Shown one piece after another: positions 46,420 through 56,881 of a stretch of 64,000 nt of DNA. The notes beneath the pieces are model-generated. The model saw only the letters and a program-made list of their open reading frames with translations. It did no database searches and had not been told where the DNA came from. Position numbers and translations under genes: made by a program. How positions within the stretch are numbered: position 1 is the first letter of the stretch; each line of letters begins with the position of its first letter. The stretch is from Megaustenia siamemsis (taxonomy: Eukaryota; Mollusca; Gastropoda; Stylommatophora; Ariophantidae): contig JAVIAB010000092.1 in assembly GCA_032433765.1 (NCBI GenBank), positions 63,054,493 to 63,118,492 on the forward strand. The letters are read 5' to 3'.

Positions 46420-46710
46420 CATCTATCTATCTATTGTCCTTTCGAGCTGAAGGCGGCACATAGGTAGAACTGCAATCTCAAAAACAGAAACCTTGCGTGC
46501 CAAAATGGCACATATTGCAGAGATCACTGCTTCTAAAATCTATGGTTCTGTTTCCATAACAATACTTTTTACAATGACAGCTTGTCAAGCAATCGATCAA
46601 CCTCCTTAGTCGCCTCTTACGACATGCCTGGAAGGTCACAGTGTCACTATTCTTTACTTCCCACATAATGATGCCCCGGTAACACACGGGGTACTTTACT
46701 TTTTACTTAC
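46420..46710 (+). mobile_element. Unrecognised retroposon with LINE-B-like start and SINE1-like 3' end
   Basis: It begins CCATCTATCTATCTATTGTC with CTTTCGAGC, the reverse complement of the LINE B 3' end (GGCTCGAAAGGTCAATAGAT). The middle is unmatched (ACCTCCTTAGTCGCCTCTTA). It ends CACGGGGTACTTTACTTTTT, like SINE1. Together with 46169-46419 it is enclosed by one 12-bp TSD. Confidence 0.55.
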
Positions 46711-46722
46711 TTATATTTGTGC

Positions 46723-47174
46723 CTATCTCAACTTATCAAAGAAATTACACTATCTGCAGTTTTCCTATTAAAGGTCAAGCATTTGACTGAAATTTGAATA
46801 TAATGGACAGTACATGCTCCAGAATTTAGATTATTTGGAGATCTTTGTTCTTGTGGTTGATCTCCACAGCATGCAGATATATATTCTCCAGTCTTACAAT
46901 TTATAGATTTCAGTGTAATGCAAATGTTAATGTTCTGAAACAGCTTTGAGGGACAAGAGCTTTATAATTGTTCCTAAAGAACTGTGTGCCACAATGAAGA
47001 ATATTGCTAAATCTATATCTAACATCCCCAACAGAAGAGAAGGATGAAGAAGAAGAAAACATGTCTGTGTAAAGGAATTGATCACAAGCATCCCAAAATG
47101 CAACACATGAGGAATAAACTACAAATAAAAGTTCTGTAACAGGCCAGTTTGCTTGCTTGTGTTCGCCAGATGAC
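46723..47174. other. Intron, nothing recognised
   Basis: No match found. Confidence 0.5.
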
Positions 47175-47405
47175 TAAAGAAGGAATACACCATCTCATCA
47201 TCCGCCCTTAAGAGGATGTTAAGTGGGCGTGTCTGTGTTGTGTTGTGGTTTGCAGTAAAACTTATATTTGCACCTTTCGGCCAACCACATCTGACTTCAG
47301 CATGTTATTTTTGAGTACTGGATTGTCTTCCTCTTTGATCCCTACTCGCTTGGCCAGACTAGGCAGGTTAGTCTGTTACTGGAGGCACCACAGAGAGGTG
47401 GAGTA
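47175..47405 (+). repeat. Repeat D copy 4
   Basis: CATCCGCCCTTAAGAGGATG, TTTGCACCTTTCGGCCAACC, ACATCTGACTTCAGCATG and CTACTCGCTTGGCCAGACTA. Best-preserved copy of the family. Confidence 0.65.
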
Positions 47406-48360
47406 AGGTCTGGATGGTTCTAGTACGTTATTTTTCTTATTGTTCTTGCAACTAGGGTTCAGGACTGACATTAGTATCACAACATTGTGATGAAGATTGT
47501 ATTGTAGAGCGCCCATTTTGTCTCTAGAGTTATTTCCTTGTTGGACAATAATGGTGATAGCTATCCAATGATCTGACAAGCTTTGATGCATCTTGAGTCT
47601 ATTTCTGTTGTTTGTGAACTGTCGTTTGTCACTAAACTTCCTAGGTATTTGAATCCTCTATTTGCTTTAGTTGTCTGCTTTCTATAGTTATGTTGATATT
47701 CTGTTTCTCTTTTGCAATATTCATGACTTCTGTTTTGTTGATGTTGATTTTCATGTTGTATTTTGTGCCTGTACTGTGGAGTCTATATTTAAGTGTTCTT
47801 GTAGGTCTTTTATTTTTCCATGTATCAGTGCCTGATCATCTGCAAATAGAAGCTCGTTAATCTCCTCTGTCACTCATGGGTTTGCTAACTTGCATATATA
47901 GTCCATGTATGTAATAAAAAATAGGGGGGATATTACATACCCCTGTCTTACACCTGATCTAACTTCGAAGTGGTCTATGTAACCTGCTGTTGTTCTGTGA
48001 CTGTGATGCAAGACTTTTAATTAGGTTGGTTAGATGTTGGCTTACTCTGTATGTTGTTAGTATATCCCACAGTTGTTCTCTGTTTACTCAGTCAAATGCT
48101 TTTTCCTGGTCAATGAAAGCTATGTACAAATTATGTTTGTGCTCTGTCGTCTTTTCTGTTAGTTGTTTTAAGGTGAATAGAGCTTCAGTACATCCTCTGT
48201 TTTTTTCAGAACCCCATTTGAGCTTAACTGTAGTTCTCTTATTGGTCTCAGCCTTTTTTCCACAGTTTTGGTGTATAACTTTCCTACATGGCTGAGAAGC
48301 GATATACCTCTATATTGATTGCTCAATCTTATGCCAATAATAAATATGCTTCTTATCTTA
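47405..48360 (-). mobile_element. Old LINE RT remnant (group F)
   Basis: The minus strand, in broken frames, reads LYIAFIDQEKAFD (A box), VRSGVRQGYVISPLFFITYM and INELLFADDQALIHGKIKDL (catalytic box near 47860), then an SDHWIAI/NRLKMHQSL part. The same family and end sequence appear at 53680-53860 (GACTGGCATTGGTGGCACAA, GCCTCTAGAGTTATTTCCTT). Many stops. Confidence 0.75.
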
Positions 48361-48362
48361 TA

Positions 48363-48380
48363 ACCCCCCCCCCCCCCCAC
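48363..48380 (+). repeat. Poly-C run
   Basis: A C homopolymer of about 17 at the edge of the LINE remnant. Confidence 0.9.
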
Positions 48381-48693
48381 TAATCTCTCTCTACCTTTCC
48401 AGCATGTTTCACTTCACCTTATGCACCGCAAATCATCAACCGACCACTTAGCCTTATTCATGTTTTCACTTTGTCATCTTGAACAATAATTATAACTTAA
48501 TTTATTTTACTAAGCACGCATCATCATCCTCACTTCAGCCATGTTATCCCCCTGGATGGAAGAATGGAAGTGCTGCACATGGTAACTTCAATGAGCGAAC
48601 TCTTATGGCCTACCAAGTTAGTGTCAGGCTTTATCAATTATTCACATCTTGGTGTTGTTTTTTTTTAAATAAATAGTCATTGTTATTTGTATT

Positions 48694-49336
48694 CTATCTA
48701 TCTATTGACCTTTTGAGCCATAGTCAGCCCATAGGGCGTAGACCAAGATACTCCTTCTCTTATATGAATTTTTGTTTTAGCAGTTTTCAATTCTTTTAAA
48801 GATATTTTATCAAATCTCGCCATTTGTTGCTGTTCTGTGCATGCAGCTCTATCTCATTGAGGGAGCCAATTCCTGCTGCTTTTGCCTCTCTCAGCAATGC
48901 TCTTCTCAGTGTCTCTCTGGGTCTTCCTCTTTTTCTCTTACCTGTTGTTTCCCACATGAGGGCTTGCTTTGCTATTCGGTTATTATCTCTTCTCATCACA
49001 TGTCCAACATATGACCATCGTCTTTTCTTTATTACTGAAGATATTAGTGGTTGATTGGCGATTTCTCTAATTTCCTCGTTTGTTTTGAATTTGTTCCACA
49101 CTATACCAAGTATTTTCCTTAGACATTTATTTTCGAATGTGTTCAACTTTGTTTCTATATCTCTTGCAGTTTTCACACGCATACGAAAGGGTTGATAGTA
49201 CATTTGATTTGAATAGTCTAAGTTTTGTGTTTGTGCTGATGAGTTTTGATTTCCACAACTTTTCAAGGCTTCTGAAAGACATTGCTGCTTTAACTATTCT
49301 GATTCAAATTTCTTTGCTTGTATCCCCTTCTCGATC
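48694..49336 (-). mobile_element. LINE group B copy B2, 5'-truncated, 9-bp TSD
   Basis: Nearly the same sequence as the last 640 bases of B1 in reverse. It carries the GATA tail at 48694 and encodes IETKLNTFENKCLRKILGIV, GHVMRRDNNRIAKQAL and GKRKRGRPRETLRRALL. The frame is open in 48796-49266, with a shift near the left SNVLST part. ATTTGTATT at 48685-48693 and 49337-49345 is the TSD. Confidence 0.92.
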
Positions 49337-49559
49337 ATTTGTATTATACAAACAAAATAAAAGAAGTTATAAATACCATAGTTTGTTATCACATGTTGTA
49401 GTATTTTATTTTCCCATTTCAGTAGATCAACAAATTTAGATTGAAGCCATTATTTTCAATTATATATAACAATTTTTTTTTTAATTTGAGTCCCTTTTAT
49501 TTTCTAACTGCTTTTCAACATTTAGTTTTATTTTTTTTTTTGGGTATACCCATTAGAAC

Positions 49560-49862
49560 ATTGAGCAATAATAGGACAGTAATAGTCATAACAAAAAGGG
49601 AGCTGCTAAAAAAACATCAGAAAGAAACAATCAACATTTTTGGGGACATCATGAGAAGAGGAGAGTTGGAATACTTGGTTATAACAGGAAAAATACAAAG
49701 AAACAGAGATTGTGGATGGCAAAGAGAGAAAATACCAGATAGTTTGATGTCATGGCATGGAAAACAGTCAACAACAGAACTGATATGATGCCCTGTAGAT
49801 AGAAGATTGTGCAAAGACATGATCGCCTACACCAACCTGTATAGCACATGATGATGATGAAT
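49560..49862 (+). mobile_element. RTE-like LINE (group C') 3' fragment
   Basis: It reads TKRELLKKHQKETINIFGDI, MRRGELEYLVITGKIQRNRD and IPDSLMSWHGKQSTTEL. The tail is AGCACATGATGATGATGAAT. Confidence 0.85.
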
Positions 49863-49956
49863 AGTCATTATCATTTACTTAGATCCCTGTAACTAAATAG
49901 GTTCTCCAAAAAATAGTAATGAGTAGTAGTTACAATAGAATATGAAATTATTATAA

Positions 49957-50284
49957 AAGGTCAAGGTAAAGTACGAGACTTGAACCGGCGTCTTAGCATG
50001 CGAGTTTACACCCATATGTGCTCGGCCGCCTATCCAGAAATGTTCGGCTATTTCTGTATAGTGTAGCCTCAAGCATCTAAACTCAGATGCGAAGCGACAT
50101 TCCTCACCTTCCCAGGGTAATACCCTGGTACCCATTTCTGCCAACGGCTGGGTCGACCGTGGGGGTATTTTTTTTTCCAACCACGAGTACAATTCACACT
50201 GCTTCCAGTGGGAATCGAACACGGGTTGTCCGAATGTTGGTAGTCCAGTCGGGTGTTTTTCCACCTAGGCTACCGAGGCCCCCG
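49957..50284 (-). mobile_element. tRNA-derived SINE3, 11-bp TSD
   Basis: Reverse strand: head GGCCTCGGTAGCCTAGGTGG (A box), GTGTTCGATTCCCACTGG (B box), a GC-rich body with TGGGTACCAGGGTATTACCC, and the 3' end GTACTTTACCTTGACC. Flanked by AATTATTATAA at 49946-49956 and 50285-50295. Confidence 0.85.
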
Positions 50285-50557
50285 AATTATTATAAGATAC
50301 CTTATAAAAGGTTTATAGCTTAAAGTTGAAAAGGCAAAATGCATTGCATAAACAGACATTTGCTTCTTTCTCAGTAGAAACTCTTAGTTGTATTTATAAC
50401 TATATTTTTCATTTCTTTGGTTACACTTCTGATTTCACTTTTGTCACTCGATTTTCTGCATTTATTATTTCAAACGACTATATTTTTTTTTTAAATAATG
50501 TTAGTAGTTTTAGTTTTTTGCTCTTTTATTATATACATACATAATTCTTATATTTAG

Positions 50558-50765
50558 CGATCAAAACTGGCAAGGAAGCCTCTAGGGAGTGTGGTAAGGC
50601 CAGGCCCTGTAGCAGAAATGCTTGAAGAGGTGGAAAGTCATACCTTACACAATTTATTAGAGTTCAGTATGGAGAGGCAAAGACAGATGTCAATATCAGA
50701 CTGGCACTCTGATAGTACCTCACATTTACAATTACGAACACTGAGTGCTAAGCAAAGAAGCCAAG
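50558..50765 (+). CDS. TTLL7: Probable exon of the TTLL7-like gene (C-terminal region)
   Basis: The open stretch lies between TATTTAG and the donor AAG|GTATGA. In phase 0 it reads RSKLARKPLGSVVRPGPVAE, then MLEEVESHTLHNLLEFSMER, a short amphipathic helix, and a Ser-rich segment (QMSISDWHSDSTSHLQL). Sixty-nine codons plus one base. I recognise no domain; exonic status rests on composition, splice signals and phase fit with 59150. Between this and the 28966 exon are 21 kb in which I could not find further exons, though short ones may be hidden. Confidence 0.6.
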
Positions 50766-50789
50766 GTATGACAAATTAAGTTTGCTGAA

Positions 50790-50826
50790 TATATTTTATA
50801 TATATTTATATATATGTATATATAGC
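50790..50826 (+). repeat. TA-rich microsatellite
   Basis: TATATATTTATATATATGTATATATA just after the exon at 50558. Confidence 0.9.
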
Positions 50827-51019
50827 TTTACAGTCTGTTTATGATCCCAGACCAATAATTTATGATATTAAGAACCTGTTGTTAGTCTATGCTCATCTCA
50901 GATACTATTGTCATATTTTTTATTTTATCAAGTCATTTTCTTTTTCTTGATCAAGCTAATTTATTATTTAAAGATATGAATTTTTAGGAAGAACTGAAAA
51001 ACATAAAATGAGTTTGTTC

Positions 51020-51330
51020 TTTTTCTTCTTCTTTCCTTCCTCATTTGCCTTTCAGCGTAGAGGGGAGATATAATTTATGGTCTTTTGCTCTTCTGTTCGC
51101 CTCTGCTGCTGTTGTTTCCAAGTGATTCTAGTATTCTGTCAATCCATCTTTTTCATGGTCGAACCTTGGGTCTAGTATTCTCGCAACATTTATTGAGGGC
51201 TCGTTGTGTTGTGTTTTTGATCTTTCTGCCGTGTCAAGTGGCCTTACCATTTTATCTGTTTTTTCTTTATATATTCTATTGAATGTGACCTTCCACCGTC
51301 TAGACTTAATCTGCACTCTACGTCACATTG
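51020..51330 (-). mobile_element. LINE C-terminal fragment, unassigned group
   Basis: The minus strand reads RWIDRILESLGNNSSRGEQK followed by a DRK-YLPS-L-K-like tail near 51060-51150. This is the end of a LINE RT protein (R-W-x-D-x-x-x-x-D-L). The part up to 51330 adds RQKDQKHNTTSPQ-like sequence. Confidence 0.5.
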
Positions 51331-51559
51331 GTGCTGTTCATGACCGTTGTTGGAATTCCTTGACGCAAGTTATTTACATGTTACTTATTAATGTGAAATG
51401 CTTCGTCAGCCGCAGTTTTATCCTTTTAGGGAATTTGCACTGTATTTTATTCATCGTAGGCTGCATTCACGTCATTGCTGTGCTTGCAACATTGCTATGT
51501 GTGCTACGTCATCGTAATGGCTCATCGTAAATCTCTAGACCGGCCTTACGCTAATCTTA

Positions 51560-51606
51560 CGGTCTGTTGTTTGATGTGCGACGAGAATGATCTGATGACT
51601 AACTGT
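51560..51606 (+). repeat. Copy of repeat R1 terminal motif
   Basis: The frame L-T-V-C-C-L-M-C-D-E-N-D-L-M-T-N-C matches the ends of the R1 copies at 4371-4408 and 61-118. The preceding 51331-51560 is fairly GC-rich and may be the rest of this copy, but alignment is poor. Confidence 0.4.
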
Positions 51607-51812
51607 GTGTTTGTATGTTCGGAATTGGAGTCAACAACGATGGCCTAACATCATCAAGCGCTATACATTTTTAAAGAAGTATGACGGTCATCATTTTCAG
51701 GAGGACGTGAGCTTCGGGTATATGGTGGATAGGCGGCGAGAACCATTGAAGGCTAGGCATGAAAAGTGTTCCATGTTGCAGTTTCCTCATATTCCCAGTC
51801 CACGGGGGACTT

Positions 51813-52088
51813 GTTGGTCTTGAGGCAAGACGCTGGCCTCGGGACAGAGAGGTTGTGGGTTCAAATCTCGGCTACACCAGTTGGGATTTTTATTTATGAT
51901 TTCTCTCTGCTGCAACCACCCCTGGTCTCAGCAGCAAGACCTGGCTTGAAACATCAGTTACTCATCAACGGTAAAAACATGAGTACCTCCGAAGTTGGAG
52001 TTATCTGCCTGTGCGGCGAGGAACCCCTGTGCACACGGCTGCCAGGGAAAAATGGGATTAACATGCAAAATTCAGTTCCTAGTCTCTA
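51813..52088 (+). mobile_element. tRNA-derived SINE4
   Basis: Head TGGTCTTGAGGCAAGACGCT, B box GGGTTCAAATCTCGGC, then GAGTACCTCCGAAGTTGGAG. It abuts the group C LINE that starts near 52090. Confidence 0.6.
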
Positions 52089-52492
52089 GGAACAAAGAAA
52101 AGACATCACCTCAGTGCAAAATAAAGACAAGTGGAACAATATTAAAACAGGTAAATAAATTTAAATATTTGGGAACTTCGTTAACCTCAGACGGAAGATG
52201 TACAATAGAAGTGAGATGCAGAATGGCTCAGGCAAAAGCAGCTTTCCAAAAAATGAGGAAGATACTATGCAATCCATTTTTGACAATAAAAACAAGAAAA
52301 AGAGTTCTTAAATGTTATGTAGAGCCAGTCTTAACATATGGATGTGAATCATGGAGAATAGGACAACAGACAAGAAAATTACTGGAGTCTGTAGAAATGT
52401 GGTTTTACAGAAGAAAGTACCATGGACAGCTAAGAAGAGTAATGAAGATGTTCTGAGAGAGGTCAAAGCAAAAAGAGAGCTAATTTTCAATA

Positions 52493-53355
52493 CAGTCGAA
52501 CCTGGTCTTAGGACCACCTGTTTAAAGCGTTTCCCTGGTTATAGGACCGGGTCTACAATTTCCCCGAGTTTTTTACTATATGCTAACACTGATTACGGCG
52601 CTCACCGTATGACGCGACCAGAGACCAGGCTAATTAACCGCCGCCAATGTTATTTATCCCGTTTACGACACGCGGGTTAATCCGAGATACACTGACCAGC
52701 CAGTCCTCCGTCTCGCTGGGAGCCATAAACGATCGACACAGGTGTCTACAGGTGTCGAAGTTTTCCCGTATTTAGTGAGTCCCAGATTACAGTGGGACGT
52801 GTTACGTTTATCAGTCAATACTGGTGTGAGAAACACGGCAGACACAGATCTATGATTCGTGAAGTGACATCACTTCGCGGTTCCGTCTAGACCAGAGTAG
52901 ACCATTGCGTGGCCCGTATAAATTACAGGAATTAACTAAAGAATTAGTCATTGCCCGCTTAGAGTGTATTCACGTACATGTACAGTATCTCAGTGAATTA
53001 TTTTTTGTGGATTTTAAAAGTGTTACACACAATATAGGAAATGGCCAGTGTCAAAAGTGTAAAACCAAAAGCATTAACGCTGGAAGAACGAATATCAGTG
53101 ATTCGACAAAATATTTTTGTGTGTTTAACTATCGTGTTTTATGAAAAGTGTCCAACCAGTGGCTATTGTAGACCGACATGTGCACTATGTTCTACTCATG
53201 GATTACGCTGATTTGCAGGTTAGTTTTCATAGTGCTTAGGATAAAATTTTTTTTATCGCTCTATTTATTATGTGAAACCTGTGAGGCAGGACCACCTGTC
53301 CTATGGGACCAGTTTTGAAAGTCCCGTGAATGGTCGCCTTAGACAGGTTCGACTG
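52493..53355. mobile_element. pogo-like (Tc1/mariner superfamily) deletion derivative, TA duplication
   Basis: Inverted ends CAGTCGAACCTG (52493-52504) and CAGGTTCGACTG (53344-53355), each next to TA (52491-52492 and 53356-53357). Inner inverted sequence: GGACCACCTGT on the left, and GGACCACCTGTCCTATGGGAC on the right in the same orientation, which marks an extra subterminal repeat. Removing the 863 bases plus one TA restores CAATATTAGG as in copy C2. It contains only the start of a transposase gene. Confidence 0.9.
53041..53211 (+). pseudogene. Remnant start of a pogo-type transposase
   Basis: An ATG frame of 56 codons. Its start, VKPKALTLEERISVIRQN, resembles the first helix of the CENP-B/pogo helix-turn-helix DNA-binding domain (K-x-x-x-L-T-L-E-E-K/R-x-x-V-I). 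After about residue 24 the similarity ends and a Cys-rich unrelated sequence (CRPTCALCSTHG) follows, consistent with an internal deletion that removed the DDE catalytic domain. It sits centrally in the element at 52493-53355 and cannot move the element. Confidence 0.6.
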
Positions 53356-53539
53356 TATTAGGAAGAAACAATCATCATAGAAGGGTTAGAGGGAAGCAAA
53401 GAGAAAAAATAACAGAAAGCTTAAGAGAATGGCTTGGCTGAAGGTCAAAAACAGAAATGATAAATAGCTGCCGAGATCGAAAGTTGTGGAGAGACATGAT
53501 CACCTACGCCAGTAGGCCTGGTACTTGATGATGATGATG

Positions 53540-53860
53540 AGTCTCTTTGGACTGGCGAACCATATATTCTATGGTGGGGGCTACTCCTAACTTTTTTCTC
53601 AGTTCTTCATTTCTGATCTTATCTCTCAGACTGTTTCTGTTATTCGTCTGACACATTTCATCTCAGTAGAGGTTATTTTTCTTATTGTTCTTGTATCTAG
53701 GGTCTAGGACTGGCATTGGTGGCACAACATTGGGATGAAGATTGTACTATATAAAGTGCCCGTTTTGCCTCTAGAGTTATTTCCTTGTTGGACAATAGTG
53801 GTGATAACTGTCCAATGATTTGACCAGCCCTGATGCATCTTGAGTCTAATGCGCTTGTTA
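53540..53860 (-). mobile_element. Old LINE remnant (group F), second copy
   Basis: TTATTTTTCTTATTGTTCTT, GGCACAACATTGGGATGAAG and TGATGCATCTTGAGTCTA match 47428-47600. The left part (53540-53680) is a further piece of the C-terminal region. Confidence 0.7.
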
Positions 53861-54063
53861 TATTTTATAATATGCATAGTATTTGTGATTTTTCTTCTTA
53901 AAATAGGATAAATGTGACATAAATCAGATAAATTACGTCATTTCTAATTTATTGTATTAATTTATGTTCTCACCATAACAAGTACTACAGTAAGCCTGTA
54001 TCACTTTATTTGTGTCTTCTTTTCTTTCTCTTTTTACTGCTTTTGGTATTGAGGAAGATACAT

Positions 54064-54324
54064 TAAAAAAAAAGTAAAGTACCCCCACACGCCAAGTGGC
54101 GTATAGGGAATATGGTGTTAGTGACCATATATTTTACAGACCTTCGGCACATGATTTTTGGGGTAATGTGGTCGGTATTACGCCCATGCCGCTTCACTTT
54201 CCTGAAAAAAAATCAGGTACCCATTAAAGGCTGGGTGAACCCGGAAACCGTCGGTTGGGATCAAACCCTACCTCTTGTCCTTTGTAGTCCAGTTCACTAA
54301 CCACTGAGCTATTGCGGCTCCTGG
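54064..54324 (-). mobile_element. SINE1 copy g, 11-bp TSD
   Basis: Full length on the minus strand, flanked by GGAAGATACAT at 54053-54063 and 54325-54335. It splits an old LINE remnant region. Confidence 0.93.
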
Positions 54325-54339
54325 GGAAGATACATAGTT

Positions 54340-56150
54340 CTGGCAATTGCTCTTCTGACATCCTCAATCATTGACACTTAACGCTGTTTTATAGTTTCTC
54401 TGATGTTGTCACTTCAACATTATCGAGTCTGCCTCAAACTCCGCACTCTTCTCCTCTTTTTGTATATGCTTTTATGGCATCACTAGGCACTCTGTCCAGG
54501 TGGACAAACCATTTTATTTGTTGACTTTATATGTAATTAAAAACTGGTTCTCTTCTCTTATAACCTCATTTTTTTATTTTATCCCTTCTGATCACTCCCA
54601 TAGTTTTTCTCAAAATCTCATTTCTTTGGTGATTAACTTTCTCTTCTGACTTATGAGTAACCCCATGCTTCACACTGGTGACATAGAGTAGGGTTAAATA
54701 TGATTTGAATAAGATGTTTCTTTGTACATATTGCACTGTCTTGTGTTGTAGGAGAGCAGCTAGCTGTTCCAACACTAGGGTTTTCTTATTGTACCAAATG
54801 TTAATTTCTTTATCTGTTTTGCCACCTTTGGAGAATGTTCTTCCTAGATACTTGAACTCTGATACCTATTTTGTACCTGTTTATTGATATAGTTATATTT
54901 TGATTTTCTCTCTCTCTAGCATTCTGTTTTTCTATGTCATTCTCATATTGTTTGTTTTACACTCCTGATTTGTGAATATCAGATGTTATTGCAATTTCTC
55001 AGGAGTTTCTGCTGTCAAGGACATCACCTGGAAAAAGTAGCTCATTTATGTTATTTTAATTTTTGGGTTTGGCATCATTGCTTATACTGCTGATATAGAT
55101 AATTAATAAGAGTGATGATAGGACATCCAAGTCTTACTCCCAACATTACAGTGAATAGTCTTGATAAACCCTGATTTGTTTTGACCACTTCTTTTGACTT
55201 CTACAATCACTGTTTAGACTTTTGCATAATATAATAAGACTTTCACTTATTCCATGTTGAGCCATTGTTTGTCATAATTTGTTTCTAAACTCTGCCAAGT
55301 GCTTTCTCTTTGCCTACAAAAGCAACAAATATGTTGTTATCAATTCCTATCAATTTTCATGTACTTGTTATGAGTTGCTTTAGTGTAAAGATTGCATAAG
55401 TACAGCTTCTATTTTTTTCTAGAACCCATCAGTTCTTTTGTCGACTGTGGATAAGTAATTGGTCTTAATCTTGTTTCTTTTATCTTGGTATACATTTTTC
55501 CTACCTGGCACAGAAGTGAGATGCCTTAATGTTGTGAACATTCTCATTTGATCCCTTTGTTTTTCCTAGGTGGCATTACTATTTCTTGCTATCAATCAAA
55601 GGGTGCAGTTTGTTGAATGCATGCTGCAGTAAAGATTCTGTGTAGCCATTGATACAGTGTCTCTCTGCTGCTTGGATTATTTCTGCTGATTGCCCATTTG
55701 CTCATGGTGCTTTATATCTTGTGAATTGCATAACAGCTTTTTATACTTCTATTTGTATTTTTGGTTCTAATAATGTTGATTTGTTGTCTTGTGTTGTTAT
55801 GTTTTGGTGATTTCTTAGGGGTTGAGATATTCTCTCTATCTTGTTGTTACTTCAGATGATTTAATAATGGTTTTCCCTTTTGTTATACATTTTTTTTCTG
55901 TGAAGTTGTAGTTGCCATTTTTTTCATATACTTTTGATTATCTTAACAAATGTTCTGGCAGCTGTTTTATAGTTTTCTAGCTAATGATTCTCCAAAGCAC
56001 TCCCAGGATCCTTGTTTTGCTTTCTTGATATTCCTGCTGCTTTCTCTGCAATGTAATCTGTAGTTTTTTTATTTAACTTCTCACTTTGATTTTATCCAAT
56101 GTATATATAACCTCTTCACATCATCATGGTGTGTGTTTAATATTGTTTCA
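54340..56150 (-). mobile_element. Old LINE RT remnant (group F-like), third piece
   Basis: The minus strand gives RNILFKSYLTLLYVTSVKHG and NEILRKTMGVIRRDKIKK (54566-54775, C-terminal region), then upstream INELLFPGDVLDSRNS near 55040, a decayed F-A-D-D box. Broken RT-like text continues to about 56150. Heavily mutated. Confidence 0.6.
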
Positions 56151-56254
56151 TCTTTTTCCACTGTTTTGTTTTTGCACATAATACTTCTGTGATGTTCCAT
56201 TTGCTCTAATCAATCTGACTTATACTGATTTTTATCTACATCATGTACAACATT

Positions 56255-56500
56255 TGTATAGCTCAGTGGTTAGTGAACTGGACTACAAAGAACAAGAAGT
56301 AGGGTTCGATCCCAACCGACGGCTTCCGGTTCAACCAGCCTTTAATGGGTACCGGATTTTTTTCTGGAAAAGTAAAGCGGCATAGGCGCAATACCAACCA
56401 CATTACCCAAAAAATCATGTGCTGAAGGTCTGTAAAATAATATGGTCACTAACACCATATTCCCTATACGTCACTTGGCGTGACGGGGGTACTTTACTTC
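56255..56500 (+). mobile_element. SINE1 copy h, 12-bp TSD
   Basis: Starts at TATAGCTCAGTGG, lacking about 12 bases of the head. B box GGTTCGATCCC; end GACGGGGGTACTTTACTT. ATGTACAACATT at 56243-56254 and 56504-56515 is the TSD. Confidence 0.92.
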
Positions 56501-56515
56501 TTTATGTACAACATT

Positions 56516-56880
56516 GTGAGTTCTATGGTCTAAAATTCTTTGGTGATGAAAGATTAGATTGGCTACACATTCTTTGTCTATTCTCATTTGTTTTAATGTT
56601 TGTGGCCCAAGGAACTGTTTGTTCCAAGTATCCCATTACATAAAGTGTGATTTCTGCTTTCTTTATTACTTCAGACAGTTTATAGAAGTAATTTTTTGTT
56701 CTTCTGAATAAATATCATTGCATGGTGCATATAATTATGTCACACAATTTAATTTGTGTCACAACTTCTAATTTCAGTTAAGCCCATCTCATACTGCTAA
56801 AACTATGTTTGCAAACTCTATCATTTCCAACTTCAATTATATTCATTTAACAACTTCTTCTATAGTTTTCAACTGATTAT
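56516..56880. other. Intron, nothing recognised
   Basis: AT-rich without a match; may be part of the neighbouring LINE remnants. Confidence 0.5.
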
Positions 56881-56881
56881 G

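Larger units (their letters stand above)
52090..53540 (+). mobile_element. RTE-like LINE (group C) copy C4, split by a pogo-like element
   Basis: The left part, 52090-52492, reads KTSPQCKIKTSGTILKQVNK, RMAQAKAAFQKMRKILCNPF and VLTYGCESWRIGQQ. The right part starts at 53358 (TTAGGAAGAAACAATCATCA) and ends CTGGTACTTGATGATGATGA. About 60 bases of the FFGHVMRRE region are missing right of the insertion. Confidence 0.9.
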
